From the NCBI RefSeq assembly GCF_050947875.1, contig NC_134571.1:223582024-223646023 (forward strand): a stretch of 64,000 nt of DNA, read 5' to 3'. Shown here one piece after another: positions 1 through 10,509 of the stretch. The position numbers and the translations under genes were made by a program. Below the pieces are notes generated by a model, which saw only the letters and a program-made list of their open reading frames with translations, did not search any database and was not told the DNA's origin. The first letter of the stretch is position 1, and the number at the start of each line of letters is the position of its first letter. Origin of the DNA: Dermacentor variabilis. Taxonomy: Eukaryota; Arthropoda; Arachnida; Ixodida; Ixodidae.

Positions 1-739
1 CTCTGTAACCAACATTCTCCAACAGTTATCTAACCGGCGCATTAGATGACCTGCCCAGCTCCATTTTTTCCTCTTGATGCCAATTAGAATATCGGCGACA
101 CCCGTTTACTCTGATACAAACCGCTCTCTTTCTGTCTCCTAAAGTTATGCCTACCAATCTTCGTTCCATCGCTCTTTGCGCGGTCCTAACTTGTTCTCAA
201 GCTCCTTTGTCAGTCTCCAAGTTTCTGCCCCATATGTCAGCTCTGGTAAAATGCACTGATTGTACACCTTCCTTTTCAGTGATAATGGTAAGCTTCATGT
301 CAGGAGCTGGCAATGTCTGCCGTATGCGATGCAACGCTTTTTTGTTCTTCTGTGAATTTCCTTCTCATGATCAGGGTTCCCCGTGATTATTTGACGTAGT
401 TAAACGTACTCCTTCACAGACTCTAGAGGCCGACTGGCAAGCCTGCTCTTGTTCCTTTGCCCGGCTATTTATCATTATCTATTGTTCTTCTGCATATTAA
501 TCTTCCAACCCAACTCTTACACTCTCTGTGTTAAGGTCCTCAATCATTTGTTGTAACTTGCCTGCATTGTTGCTGAACAGAACAATGCCATCGGCAAACC
601 GAAGGTTGCTGAGATATTCGCTGTCGATTTTTACTCCTAAGCCTTCCCAGTTGAATACTTCTAAGCACACAGTGAATAGAACTGAAGAGATTGTGTCTCC
701 TTCTCTGACCCCTTTCTTTATAGGTATCTTCCTGCGTTT

Positions 740-1285
740 CTAGTGTAGAATTAAAGTAGCTGTAGAACCACTGTAGATATTTTCCAAGGTATTTATGTAA
801 GTGTTCTGTACTCCTTGATTACGCAATGCCTCTACGACTGCTAGTAACTCTACTGAGTCAAATGCCTTTTCGTAATCTATGAGAGCAATATAGAGAGGCT
901 TATTGTACTCTGCGGATTTCTCGATAACGTGATTGATGACATGGATGTGACCCATTGTAGAGTAACATTTCCTGAAACCCGCCTGCTCCCTCGGTTGACT
1001 AAATTGCAGTGTTGTCCTTATTCCGTTGGAGATTATTTTGGTAAATATTTTATACAATACTGGGAATGAGTTAATGGGCCTATAATTTTTCAATTCTTTA
1101 ACGTCTCGCTTTTGGTGGATTAGTATAATGCTTGCATTGTTCCAGTTTTCTGGGACCCTCGCAGTCAATAGACACTTCGTATACAGAGCCGACAGTTTTC
1201 CTAGTATTATGTCTCCTCCGTCTTTGATTAAATCGACTGTTCTTCCATCCTCTCCTGCCGCTTTTCCCCGTTTCATGCCTTGCAA
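740..1285 (-). pseudogene. reverse transcriptase fragment of the RTE-like LINE
   Basis: A 181-codon open stretch holds the fingers and early palm of a LINE reverse transcriptase: GKAAGEDG near its start, then VPENWNNA, LKNYRPIN, EQAGFRK and the catalytic-aspartate motif LIDYEKAFDSVE. The FADD box would lie at lower coordinates, but the frame shifts there. In the family this enzyme copies the element RNA at the nicked target. The stop after LILH comes where intact relatives continue into the IKRGVRQGD region, so the copy cannot make a full enzyme. It shares about half of its residues, by eye, with the fragment at 9572-9934. Confidence 0.8.
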
Positions 1286-1836
1286 GGTATTTCTGACCTC
1301 ATCTCTAGATATAGGAGGAGTTTCTGTACACTGTTAATTGTTTTGAATAGAGCGCTCCTGAGTTTCGAATATCCTTTATTTTCGCCTTGTTAATCAGTTT
1401 TGACAGTTCCACAAATGCTATCCTATCTCTTGTGTTGGACACTCATTTTTTCTCGTTTCTTCATTAGGTCCTTTGTTACTTGAGAGAGCTTGCCTACTGG
1501 TTGCCTTGGTGCCTTGCCTCCCACTTCAATTGCTGCCTCTGAAGCCAACCTAACTACGGTTTCATTCATTGGCTCTATGCCATCATCATCTCTCTTTTCT
1601 AAGGCAGCATATTTGTTTGCAAGTACCAGCCTGAATTTTTCTGCTTTTACCCTTACTGCCTCTAGGTTGACCTATTTCTTCTTGATCAATTCAGCTCTTC
1701 CTCTCTTCAAATTGAGGTGAATCCTAGCCCTCATAACCTATGATCACTTCACTTTATCATACTTATCATTTCTACATCCTGCACTATGCTGGGATCACCA
1801 GAAACTATGAAGTCAATCTCATTTCTTGTTTCACCA

Positions 1837-2019
1837 TTAGGGCTTTTCCAGATCCACTTTCTGTTGCTGCGCTACGTGAAAAATGTGTTCATTATTCGAA
1901 GCTTCTTCTGCGAATTGCACCAGCATCTCGACTCTAGCGTTCCTAGAATCGACGCCGTAGTTGCCAATTGCTTGTTCATCAGCCGGCTCTTTCCCCACTT
2001 TTGCATTCAAGTCGCCCAT
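1837..2019 (-). pseudogene. AP-endonuclease domain fragment of the RTE-like LINE
   Basis: The short frame opens with MGDLNAKVGKEP, the conserved GD(F/L)NAxVG motif of the apurinic-like endonuclease that LINEs use to nick their target. It continues with NYGVDSRNARVEMLVQFAEE, matching the usual RNxxGExLVxFA stretch. The two segments flank one another correctly with respect to the reverse transcriptase at 740-1285. Further upstream on the minus strand, around 2230, GVGFLIHKDIAGNI can be read with stops. The domain is therefore present but scattered across frames and not functional. Confidence 0.75.
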
Positions 2020-2329
2020 TACTACAGTATATTGAGTTCACACTTTTCTCATCACGAATTCAAAATCTTCATAAAACTTATCTACTTACTCATCATCGTG
2101 ACTGGGTGTTGGAGCGCAGGCTTGTACTACATTTAATCTATAGATCCTATTAAGTTAGATTACGACTATAGCTACGCTCTCATTGATACTGTAGAATTAG
2201 TCAATGTTGCCCGCTATGTCCTTATGGATTAGGAATCCTACCCCTTATTACTTCATATATTGGAGACCTCTATAGCAGAGGACATGTCCTTTATTCAGCA
2301 ATGTATTAGGCTCACTAGTTCCTCACTTC

Positions 2330-3120
2330 TTAGAAGAACTGAGGAATATGGAAGGAAGTAAATGGGCTGGAAGTGTGTTGAGGTATTTCTACAGGAAAAA
2401 ATTGATTCACAGTGGTGGAAAAGAACTAGGAAGTTTACCAGCAAGTATGCGGCCTGTAGGGTGGGCAACACAGCAACAAAGAACGTCAAGAAGAAAGTCA
2501 GAGAGGCTGAAATAATTTCATGGGGGGCGGCAACGGAAAAGAAACCTGCCATGAGTAACAACTTAAGAGGAAGAAACGAAATCAGGAAAGGAACTATTTA
2601 TGAGAACTCGAAGGGAAGCTCATTACTTTTCGAAGCGAGGTGAGGATGCCTTAGAACACGCACGTATAAAGCGATATATAAGAAGGAAGAAGAAGCATGT
2701 GCTTGCTGCGGTAAAGCTAGGGAAACAATGGAGCATGTTTTATTAGAGTGTGAAAATGTCTGCCCAGCGGTTGATTTAGGCACCACTGGCCTCCTTGAAG
2801 CCCTTGGGTTCCGTGAGAGCAGGGGAAAAGTAAACATGTCCGCAATAGAGAATAGTAAGAGGCGATTGGAAGATTGGTGGAAGAAAAGCAGGGAAACGAC
2901 AAAAAACGGAGAAGTACAAAAATAAAGTTCGCAATAGGTAGTCAGAAAATTTGGTTATGTGAATTCACCGTGTTTTTTTTTCTTTTTTCTTTTGGTTTTT
3001 CAAACTAAGTAGGACATTAGGCAGTATAATGGCAAAAGCTTAGCGGTGCAACCAACCGCCCCGTTCCAAAGGGGACGCTCATAACGTCCATCTCCAACCG
3101 TTCCTCCTAAGGTGACAGAT
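2330..3120 (+). mobile_element. 3' end of LINE family B (copy 1)
   Basis: A 5'-truncated LINE 3' end. It encodes RKKIDSQWWKRTRKFTSKYA, then EIRKGTIYENSKGSSLLFEAR, then across a frame change a C-terminal zinc-binding stretch (CACCGKARETMEHVLLEC, C-x8-H-x4-C) and KRRLEDWWKKSRE. The 3' untranslated part ends in the block ccgccccgttccaaagggga. The same order and words recur at 18785-19790 and, inverted, at 20996-22260, which proves a repeat family. The C-terminal zinc motif is shared by many LINE clades, so I leave the clade open. Confidence 0.75.
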
Positions 3121-3223
3121 TACTGTGTTCTTTTCTTCCTTTTGGAGGTGCAGAGACGAGCAAACTATTTCGCCCCTCTTAATGAGGTTTCATATTACGC
3201 AATACTTGTGTCTGGTGGGGTGA

Positions 3224-3540
3224 CTAGAATTGAAGTGAAGATGCCATCCTGTATGTGTCAGTTTTCTTGATGTGGAAAAGGAAAGGTTCGGTCACCCTTT
3301 TCACGAGGACATCTAAGAGACAGAGAACCAGAATTCCACGTTCCACTGTAAACTGTGTAGTGGGCTGTATGGAGTGCAAGTACGCGAGCAAGTTGTCTAC
3401 CTCAGATGACTTCACCACTGAAGAACAATCGTCCACGTAGTTCACAAACAATGGGGGCGAAAGTGCAAAGCGCCGGCATTTCGATGTCCTCCATGGTAAG
3501 GTCGGCGGCTGTGGCCGAGAGTGCGACTCCCATGTAGCAG
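3224..3540 (-). pseudogene. Penelope-like element reverse transcriptase piece, inverted relative to the rest of the element
   Basis: On the minus strand this reads GVALSATAADLTMEDIE, then after a frame change FVNYVDDC, QPTTQFTVE and LCLLDVLVKR. YVDD is the catalytic aspartate box of the palm, and the surrounding words match Penelope-like reverse transcriptases. The neighbouring piece at 3550-3760 carries the part of the palm that should precede it but lies on the opposite strand. This segment has therefore been inverted, by twin-priming-like integration or a later rearrangement. It is not functional. Confidence 0.75.
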
Positions 3541-3549
3541 TCCTACTCG

Positions 3550-3760
3550 CGTTGGGCTCACACTTCTCTGTTCACTAGTGCGCCTGTGCGCTTCGCGCTG
3601 TCTGACACGTTGTGCGCTTGGCGTGACTCAAAGAACGCACTCCCTTTTCTATGAATCAGTTCTGTTGGTTATTGCATTTGTGCCTTTCAAGCATTTCTCT
3701 TTCAATAAGCAGTTCTACAGACTAGTGGAACTAAGCCATTTATTCATCGCGCCCTCAAGC
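3550..3760 (+). pseudogene. Penelope-like element reverse transcriptase, early palm, frameshifted
   Basis: Three plus-strand frames supply successive blocks: HTSLFTSAPV (the SLFTSVP block typical of Penelope-like reverse transcriptases), then CWLLHLCLSS, then FSFNKQFYRLVE. In intact elements the next block is GTAMGSPISVTAA, which is found here only on the minus strand at 3224-3540. At least two frameshifts make this a dead copy. I infer it belongs to the same insertion as the GIY-YIG domain downstream. Confidence 0.65.
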
Positions 3761-3769
3761 AACGGAACG

Positions 3770-4231
3770 AGAATGAAAGGAAGACGGCGGAAGCCGCACC
3801 ACCACAGGCAACGGCGCCTTGTCTCGATGCCATAGGTGTACGCCGCGTGAGCGAGATATTAGCGCGTGTGCTGCGAACTGCAAGGGTCGCTCAAAATTAA
3901 GCCTCTCTGGCTATTTCCTCCCTCAGCCAAAGACTTCGTTTATGTCGAAAATGCGCAGGGCATTGTGCACAAGATGGTCTGCACAGAATGCCCAGCGTCG
4001 TATGCTGGCGAGACTAAAAACTTCCCGGAAAGAATTCGTCAACACCAGAACGACCTTCGCCACCTAAACAGAGAACGCGTTGCTGTGGCAGAACACTGCG
4101 AGCTTTTCGATCACCGTATTAGCCCCGACGGCAGTGTCGTCTTGGTGAGAGTAAACAACTATCGGCGGCGGTTCCTTTTGGAATCCTGGCACATCCAGAA
4201 GACGCTGGGTAACATCAGTCGTTCGTGAGAA
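3770..4231 (+). pseudogene. Penelope-like element C-terminal region with GIY-YIG endonuclease domain
   Basis: The thumb/linker is readable as [19 protein letters not shown] near 3840. After a frame change comes [19 protein letters not shown] (the GIY...YIG motif with the CxxC that Penelope-like elements carry), followed by [29 protein letters not shown] and [10 protein letters not shown]. The Arg of ERIRQH and the Glu of LESWHI are at the family's catalytic positions. The GIY-YIG domain nicks DNA for integration. Apart from the frame changes this domain is nearly full length, ending at a stop after GNISRS. It follows the plus-strand reverse transcriptase piece without the YVDD segment. Confidence 0.8.
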
Positions 4232-4400
4232 GCACATTACCCAGTGTTTATAGCTCAAGGTATACCAAAAGTGTCTGCGCGCCTGTCAGTTCAGGCGCCA
4301 AAAAGGCATGCAAGCACTCCCACGCCTTCACGCCATCTCCACCCTGAAGGAGGAGCCGGCCGGACTCCGAAACGTCGGGTTTTTGAAAGAAAGTTTGGTT
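4232..4400 (+). mobile_element. 3' untranslated part of the Penelope-like element with a hammerhead-like motif
   Basis: Directly after the GIY-YIG stop, the stretch 4344-4377 reads ctgaaggagg...actccgaaacgtc. The GGAG/CTCC pair (4349-4352 with 4365-4368) can close a stem between CTGA and CGAAACGTC, as in type I hammerhead ribozymes. Penelope-like elements are known to carry such ribozymes. The core is imperfect: CTGAAGG instead of CTGANGA. Activity is doubtful. Confidence 0.45.
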
Positions 4401-5265
4401 GGGGTTTTCCTTGTCTTTAATTCAGTCAAGAAATGGTCGGGAAGTTTAGGGAGCGGCATTACTTGTGGCGGTTTGTGTTGGTGACCGCTCCCTGTCATCG
4501 CTGGGGAAGTGAGAAAGGAGTACGTGGCTTCTCGCATTGCCCGAGCACCTCACAGGCGGCACGGGTACTTCGTGTTGACATTCTCCTCCTCGGAGGCGGA
4601 GTTTGACATCTACACGACTACCACTTTGGCCGATTGGGACATTAACTGTTTCACTAGCAAGTGATCTAGGGAAGAGGGAGGGTATTTAGGGGACGTCCTC
4701 GGTATGGTGTGTGCCCGCCCAGAAGGGTTTAGCCTGCTCTGCCAGAATGTAGCGTGCTCCGAGAACGATGTAGCTGCGTGCCACAATGTAACATGTGCTG
4801 TACTGGTAAGTCCTGCAAGTATGACTGTCTTTACCTGTAGCTGTGTTCGTTCCTCTGATGTAAGCAAACCCACCGTTACGTTGCTCCAACCTTCGTACCT
4901 CGTACTAATCAGCAAGGAAGCAACTCTTGTCAAGAAGGATCGGACGACGGCCTGTGCCAGCTGAGCCTTCGCGTGACGTCCCGGTAGCTGAGCCCGGCTA
5001 CCCGCTTCGAGACGCACCGGTGGCGTAGGCTAGAGCGTGACCCTCTGTGTGGCACCCGACTCCACGACGCCCCGTATCCTGCAGCCCCTAGGCCTAGAGA
5101 GAAACCTAGGCCATCAAAGTATACCGTCGTGACTCGAACCCTACACCTTCAATAACTAGAGACAGTCGCCGCACAAACACCCGGTTTGTGCTTCTTCCTC
5201 TTTGTTAACGGGCGTGTGCTATCAGGCCAAGAGGTTTGACTGGGGTGTAAGAAAACAAAGCTCAC
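4401..5265. other. no gene recognised; presumed start of a fatty acyl-CoA reductase intron
   Basis: Nothing here matches a family I know. Openings on both strands (for example 4610-5017 minus and 4704-4964 plus) lack recognisable motifs. The part below 5265 begins with a consensus donor (GTGAGC on the minus strand) and should be intron of the reductase gene. Confidence 0.4.
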
Positions 5266-5367
5266 CTTGCCCAGAAAGCCAGTTCCTCCGGTGATGAAGA
5301 CAGCCCGGTCACGGAAGAAGTGGTCGATGGGCGAATGACCGCCTCGCTTGCTCGTCGCGCCGTTCAT
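5266..5367 (-). CDS. fatty acyl-CoA reductase, first coding exon (partial gene)
   Basis: The exon encodes 34 residues from an ATG at 5367-5365 and ends AAG|GTGAGC, a clean splice donor with phase 0. The peptide ends AVFITGGTGFLGK, the NAD(P)-binding Rossmann loop TGxxGxxG (T26, G27, G30, G33). Ahead of it is a short SPIDHFFRDR lead that matches the start of fatty acyl-CoA reductases (usually about 500 residues). These enzymes reduce fatty acyl-CoA to fatty alcohol using NADPH, at peroxisomal or endoplasmic reticulum membranes, for waxes and ether lipids. A stop lies upstream in frame, and this is the first ATG. I did not find exon 2 at lower coordinates, so it is probably outside the window or the exon is a stranded duplicate. 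The lack of stops favours a living exon. Confidence 0.65.
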
Positions 5368-7037
5368 CAGGGCTCGTTTAGGCTGCGCCGGAAGACAGCG
5401 CCGAGAATTAGTGCTGCGCCTGTCTTACCACTCCGTTGTGTTGACCGCAAGGAAAAAAAAAAGCAAAAAGAAAACAGAAGAAGAAAGAAAAACAAATTGA
5501 TTGTGTGCGACAAAGGCAACGCAAAAGAGCTTCCACCTCGAGCCGTACCATCAGCTCATTGGCTAGATTGTATTCTGCTTTAGCGCATTAATGAAAATCG
5601 AAGCGAATGTCGCAGGCACCATACATGAAAGACCGTCCAGTGTTTCTAAATGCTGTATATTATAGTAGCTCGTGGTGTGACTCACAGGTACTTACGTTTT
5701 TCAATATTGATGAGATAACCGAGTGTCGTACATAGTGAAATCTCATTGAATATGCATATGACAATGCAAGGTTTAGGCTAGTCGTAAAAGCATGAATATC
5801 TTGTCAATACCGTATGCAGTCGCAAAATCGACGGTTTGCGTGCGCAGTGACGTTTGTTTATCCATAATATTCGCGTTCATGGATATCGCACATAATATTT
5901 ATTGGACACAAAGTCGAGAAGTGCTGTCGAGTGTGCGATCTGAATGTGAGGCAATAATATCCTGGTTTTCCATTTGCAATAGTTCTCCGGACTTTCCAGA
6001 CGTCAGCAATGTTTAAGTTAGCGTTCACTCACTTCTTGGGAACTGCGCTCATACCCGGAATGAGCGTCACGTCTCCGCGTGCGGCACCGACAACGGATAA
6101 CCTGACTGCGCACTGCCGACAGACGGCGGGTCGGAAGGCGCCGCCAAGCCTTCGCCGCGCGTCACAGTGCAGCGCTACATTCTGTGTCACTGTGCGGTAT
6201 TTACGAGATGTCGTCGCCTTTAACTGGCTCCGGCTACTCCTTTTCACACAGGGATTTAGAAAGAGGAACAGATCGTAATAAAAATAATGCCTTCACGTAA
6301 GTGCACTCATACTACACTAAAACTGGGAGCCAAGTAAGGTACTCAGCATCACACATTTCAGTCACATATGTGCACTAAGGTAAACAATGTCCGGTCACTT
6401 GGCTAGACTAAAATCAGGGCGCATAAGAAATCACGGATTAAATTCAGGTGAAGGTACATAAAACAAGGCATTGTATTGGACCTTATTTTTATTCTGTTCT
6501 GTAGCATTTTTTTTGTTACATACGTCAGGGAACGCCAAGACTGAAGACAAAGGACAGCCTGACAATGGCCCATGCACTGTTGAGCAGTACGGACATATCT
6601 GAATACACATTAATGACAGTCGCGCCCAAAACATACCGAAAACAATTCTGGGTCAGTTATGTTGTCATGCAGCTTGAACATGGCGTCGGGTCAATAGTGT
6701 ATGGAGTGGACGGAGCCATGCGCAGCTCTGTGCAAATCTAAAACCCATTTGAGCGGCAGCATCGTGTTCAAGGGCGTGACTGCTCAGGCGTTGTCGTAAG
6801 CGAGGAGTTTGAAGAATGATGATAGAAGCTGTTCGGATCATAAATATAATTTGCTCGTTTACATCAACATATCTCGGCTTCCCAGCATGACGAAACAGTG
6901 CGCAACATAGATGTTGAAAATAGATGAAAGAGAACCGGAAACAGTTGGTGAGAAATGCACGGACGCTATAACTGGCAATTTATGTACTGTTTAATTAGTT
7001 AGGGTAATAAGTATGCGCCTGAATTTGAGCGCATGTG
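5368..7037. other. upstream region of the reductase exon; nothing else assigned
   Basis: This should hold the 5' flank or 5' intron of the reductase gene. A purine-rich A/G tract lies at 5450-5500. The GC-rich stretch around 6060-6190 has no family match. I see no TATA element that I would defend. Confidence 0.35.
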
Positions 7038-7255
7038 ACATTTAAAAAAGCGCCAGCGCAACGAACACGGACGGAGACGAGCGCTGAACGGAGGCGGACC
7101 GGACGTTCCCGAGACGGCGACGTGCGGAACGGCATCGAAAGCCGGCCGGTGCGCGACCGTTTCACGCATCGCCGTCTCGGAAACTGTCGGTCTGCGTGCG
7201 TTCAACGCTCGTCTTCGTCCGTGCATGTTGCGCTGCTGCCTTTTCAAATATGTAC
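7038..7255. repeat. long imperfect foldback (inverted repeat)
   Basis: The left arm, beginning gcgccagcgcaacgaacacg at 7050, pairs with the right arm ending cgtgcatgttgcgctgctgc near 7240. Words such as gacgagcg, ctgaacg, gagacggcga and ggaacggcatcga recur inverted in order towards the centre at about 7147 (gccggccggt). Each arm is about 105 bp and most positions pair. It could be a foldback transposon or MITE, or a source of hairpin RNA. No flanking duplication was identified. Confidence 0.7.
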
Positions 7256-7960
7256 CAACACGCCAAACTCGCTGCATTAATCAAGATGTGACATGCAAGC
7301 GAGTCCCTCGCTATGCAGACTACATGAAAAACGCTGAATCACACAGCAATCTCCTCCCTGCGTACGAAGATGGCTTGATGGGGCACTGTAACGCCCGCTG
7401 TTCTGCGTACTTAGCGTTTGTGAAGAAGGCTCCCGTGTCGAAGCATCTAATAATTATTGACAGCACCTTTTTTTTGGTCGGCGCGCTTGATTTTTCTTTT
7501 GACCTGCGTTTACTACCAGACCACGTATCACCAAAGAAATTGACAAAAACAATGAAATTGGTGGCAACCACTGCGCCGAATGTGATGAAGTTTGTTGCAT
7601 TAAAATGCAACAGTTTCAATATAGTAGGAATCGAAATGTTCATTTCTGTCGCCAGTTTTTTTTAATAGTTCTTGAAAATCGCAAAATTTCATTAAAGGAG
7701 ATTAAGTTTTACAGCTTTAACTCTGCAATACAAAATGATATCAATTCTCTAAACTTAACCGAATAATACATCTACAGCGAACATAACTGATGTATTAGGC
7801 ACCGTTCTAAAGTGTATGCCATTAATATGTCAGTAGGACTTTTGCGAAACCGTTGTGACAAATTAAGGAAGCTGTAAATTATAGGAAATTTGCCCGCTTT
7901 GGATGCTATAACGGATGCATACAGTTCACATAATTACGATATCTTACGTACAATAAAGGA
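7256..7960. other. no gene recognised
   Basis: AT-rich sequence after the foldback. Overlapping openings on both strands at 7225-7665 have no recognisable domain. I see nothing to annotate. Confidence 0.3.
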
Positions 7961-8175
7961 TTACGGTGTTTTACGTGGCAAAACTACGATATGATTATGA
8001 GGCACGCCGTAGTGACGCACTACTTAATGTCGACCACCTGGGGTTCATTAACCTAAACCTAAGCACACGGGTGTTTTCGCATTTCGCCCACATCGAAACG
8101 CGGCCGCCGTGGCCGGTGATTCGATCCCGCGACCTCATGCCTAGCAGCCGAACACATTAGCAACCACGGCGGGTT
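7961..8175 (-). mobile_element. tRNA-derived SINE, near full length
   Basis: On the plus strand the sequence runs from the tail gtgttttacgtggcaaaact to the head ggccggtgattcgatcccgcg and accacggcgggtt. Read on the minus strand the head gives a pol III A-box-like tggttgctaatgtg and a B-box ggatcgaatca, so transcription is minus. It is the only one of the five copies with this tail that keeps both boxes clearly. The family resembles tick SINEs (Ruka is one described example; identity not checked). Confidence 0.75.
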
Positions 8176-8377
8176 GTTACGGACACGCAAACTTCCTGCA
8201 GTTATTATTAAGCCTAATTATGGTCAAAATCGCTAAAACATACCAGTCCCTAAATAGAAATTCTGCTTCTTACAGCCACTATACTAGCTTTCTCCTCTAC
8301 ATGGGAAGGACGACGAAGTACTTCTATGGAACACAACCTGCCCGTCTCTCTGCTTTTCTGGACTGTTCAGGTCTGTT
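8176..8377. other. spacer between SINE and LINE ORF1 remnant
   Basis: No motif recognised. It probably contains the untranslated start of the LINE remnant that follows. Confidence 0.3.
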
Positions 8378-9207
8378 GTGGAGTCTGCCGCCCCACATCT
8401 CGCGGCGATGGATGTGGTACCACCCGAGGTCCCGCCCGGATCATCAGCGGGAATCGCTTCGAGGAAGCGAGGAAATACATCTAGCGACAGCGAGGACGTT
8501 GAGCTGTACTCCGCATCAGCTGACGAGTCATTGCAAGAAGGTTTTGAACCTGCCTTGCACTGAAAAGCCAAGTGAACAATATGATCAATGCGTCTTCGGT
8601 GTCAAGTTCATCTGCCGTAATAATTGCGCCTCAATGATGTCCTCATAACATCCTGTCTGTGCCACAGAGCTCCAGTGGAAATCTGCGCCTCAACAGGCAA
8701 GCACTGTCCTTGTTTCTTGAGATCAAGGGTGTGAGTCTAAACACACGGAAAAACATCTTAGCTATTGACGTGATCGCCATAAGTGCGCTGAGCCCTCTAC
8801 AGCGGATATCGCAGCTGGTCAACATAAGCGTTCGATTCATTGTCCCAGCGGATGGTACCACCATCGCTGGAGTAATTTGTGACATTGACATTCCTGATGC
8901 AGACCTTCCAAGGCTCATAAAACCAGAAAGTGAGAAGAACGACGTTATTCTGCATGCCGGCTGTCTTGGTAAGACACGCTCTGTGAAATTCAGGAAAAAT
9001 GCATGGAAGGCGGGAAATAGCCAGCACTATTTAGACTACAACAGTCATCACTCACGACACTGCAAGCATGGAATTTTTGTCCTCCAAGCCAAACGAATAA
9101 GAAAAATCTGCAGTGAAGACAGCGACTATATGCACCGCCTAAATGACCTTAAAAGCAACGCTAGCAGAAAGCAACTATCCACAAGTTCCTTTCGACAGAG
9201 CTTGTGA
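8378..9207 (+). pseudogene. LINE ORF1 (gag-like) remnant
   Basis: The first part (8378-8563) is an acidic Ser/Asp-rich lead (SSDSEDVELYSASADES). After stops and a frame change, 8659-9207 gives LNTRKNILAIDVIAISALSP, ISVRFIVPADGTTIAGVICD, PDADLPRLIKPE and LGKTRSVKF. This is the order seen in ORF1 proteins of I-like LINEs, which bind the element RNA ahead of CCHC zinc knuckles. The knuckles are not found here: the frame ends in a degraded SRHCKHGIF stretch. The open frame at 8659 begins with GTG, not ATG, so it is an internal remnant. Confidence 0.55.
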
Positions 9208-9571
9208 CGTAGCGTGAACATTGGAGACGCAGTCGGAATTATCTAAGAAAGCACCTACATCTGAATCTGAGAGACCACCAGCCTTTAGAACAATATATTC
9301 TAATGCTCTAACAAACATCAACATCCTATGAAAATACCACCCAGTATTATCAAGTGAGACGTGAAAGAATTGAAAAATTATAGGCCCATTAGCTTATTCC
9401 CAGTATTATATAAATAATTACCAAAACAATCTCCAATAGAAAACGGCAACACTGGACTTTAGACAACCAAGGGACGAGGCTGGCTTCAGGAAGGGATACT
9501 CTACAATGATTTACATCCATGATATTAATCAGCTAATCGAGAAATCCTAAGAGTATAATAAGCCTCTCTAT

Positions 9572-9934
9572 ATGGCTTTCATAGATTACGAAAAGGTATT
9601 TGATTCAGTAGAGATACCAACAGTCACAGCGGCATTACGTAATCTAGGAGTACAGAACGCTTACGTGAATACCTTGGGAAATATCTACAGAGGTTCTACA
9701 GCTACCTTATTTCGACACAAGAAAAGCAGGAAGATACCTATAACGAAAGGGGTCAGACAGGGAGACACCATCTTCCCAATGTTATTCACTGCGTGCTTGG
9801 AAGTATTCAGGCTATTAAACTGGAAAGGGTTAGGAGTAAAGATCGACGGCGAATATGTCAGCAACCTTCAGTTTGCCCCCGATGACATTGTTCCATTTAG
9901 CAAACAATGCAGACGAGTTACAACAAATGTTTAA
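9572..9934 (+). pseudogene. reverse transcriptase fragment of the RTE-like LINE (copy 2)
   Basis: This 120-codon frame covers the palm: MAFIDYEKVFDSVE with the first catalytic Asp, IYRGSTATLF, ITKGVRQGDTIFPMLFTACLE and LQFAPDDIVPFS. The last motif should read FADDIVLFS. An extra proline codon (ccc) splits the catalytic pair from its usual context, so this copy would be inactive even without its stops. It is truncated at both ends. Confidence 0.8.
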
Positions 9935-10338
9935 GCACCTTAAGAGAGAGACTGTAAGAGTGGGGTTGAAGATTAATATGCAGAAGAACAAAGATAATGA
10001 TAAATAGCCGAGCAAAGGAACAAGAGTTCAGGATCGCCAGTCGGCCTCTAGAGTCTGTGAACGAGTACGTTTACCTAGGTCAAATAATGACAGGCAACCC
10101 TGATCAAGAGAAGGAGATCCCCAGAAGAATAAAAATGGGTTGGATCGCATATGGAGACAATGCCAGCTCCTCACTGGAAGCTTACCATTATCATTGAAAA
10201 AGAAGGTGTACAATCAGTGCATTTTACCAGTGCTGACATATGGGGCAGAGACAGAGTGAAAAGGAAGCTATAGAACAAGTCAAGGACCACGCAAAGTGCG
10301 ATGCAACGAAGATTTGTAGGCATAACGTGAACAGACAA

Positions 10339-10509
10339 TAATAATTTTTGGGGTTTTACGTGCCAAAACCACTTTCTGATTATGAGGCACGCCGTAGTGG
10401 AGGACTCCGGAAATTTTGACCACCTGGGGTTCTTTAACGTGCACCTAAATCTAAGCACACGGGTGTTTTCGCATTTCGCCCCCATCGAAATGCGGCCGCC
10501 GTGGCCGGT
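10339..10509 (-). mobile_element. SINE copy inserted in the RTE-like LINE, with 12-bp target duplication
   Basis: The insert runs from an AT-rich tail to gcggccgccgtggccgg. It lacks the tRNA-like head of the copy at 7961 and is thus 5'-truncated in its own minus orientation. The flanks gtgaacagacaa (10327-10338) and gtgaagagacaa (10510-10521) differ at one base and form the target-site duplication. Removing the insert rejoins the LINE reading GTGAAGAGACAAAG. Confidence 0.8.

Larger units (their letters stand above)
1..2310 (-). mobile_element. RTE/BovB-like non-LTR retrotransposon, truncated at its 3' end by the window edge
   Basis: Read on the minus strand this is one LINE running endonuclease, reverse transcriptase, C-terminal region. 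The endonuclease part shows VGFLIHKDIAGNI near 2230 and MGDLNAKVGKEP near 2019; the reverse transcriptase part shows KNYRPI and ALIDYEKAFDSVE. The frame is broken by several stops and shifts. The 3' end lies outside the window: position 1 is still inside the C-terminal region, which matches the ends of the related copies at 9357-10830 and 22835-23245. Assignment to the RTE clade rests on the EKAFDSVE motif style and on the ATG-type 3' microsatellite visible in the 22835 copy. The exact subfamily (BovB or other) is not proven. It is an inactive fossil copy. Confidence 0.8.
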
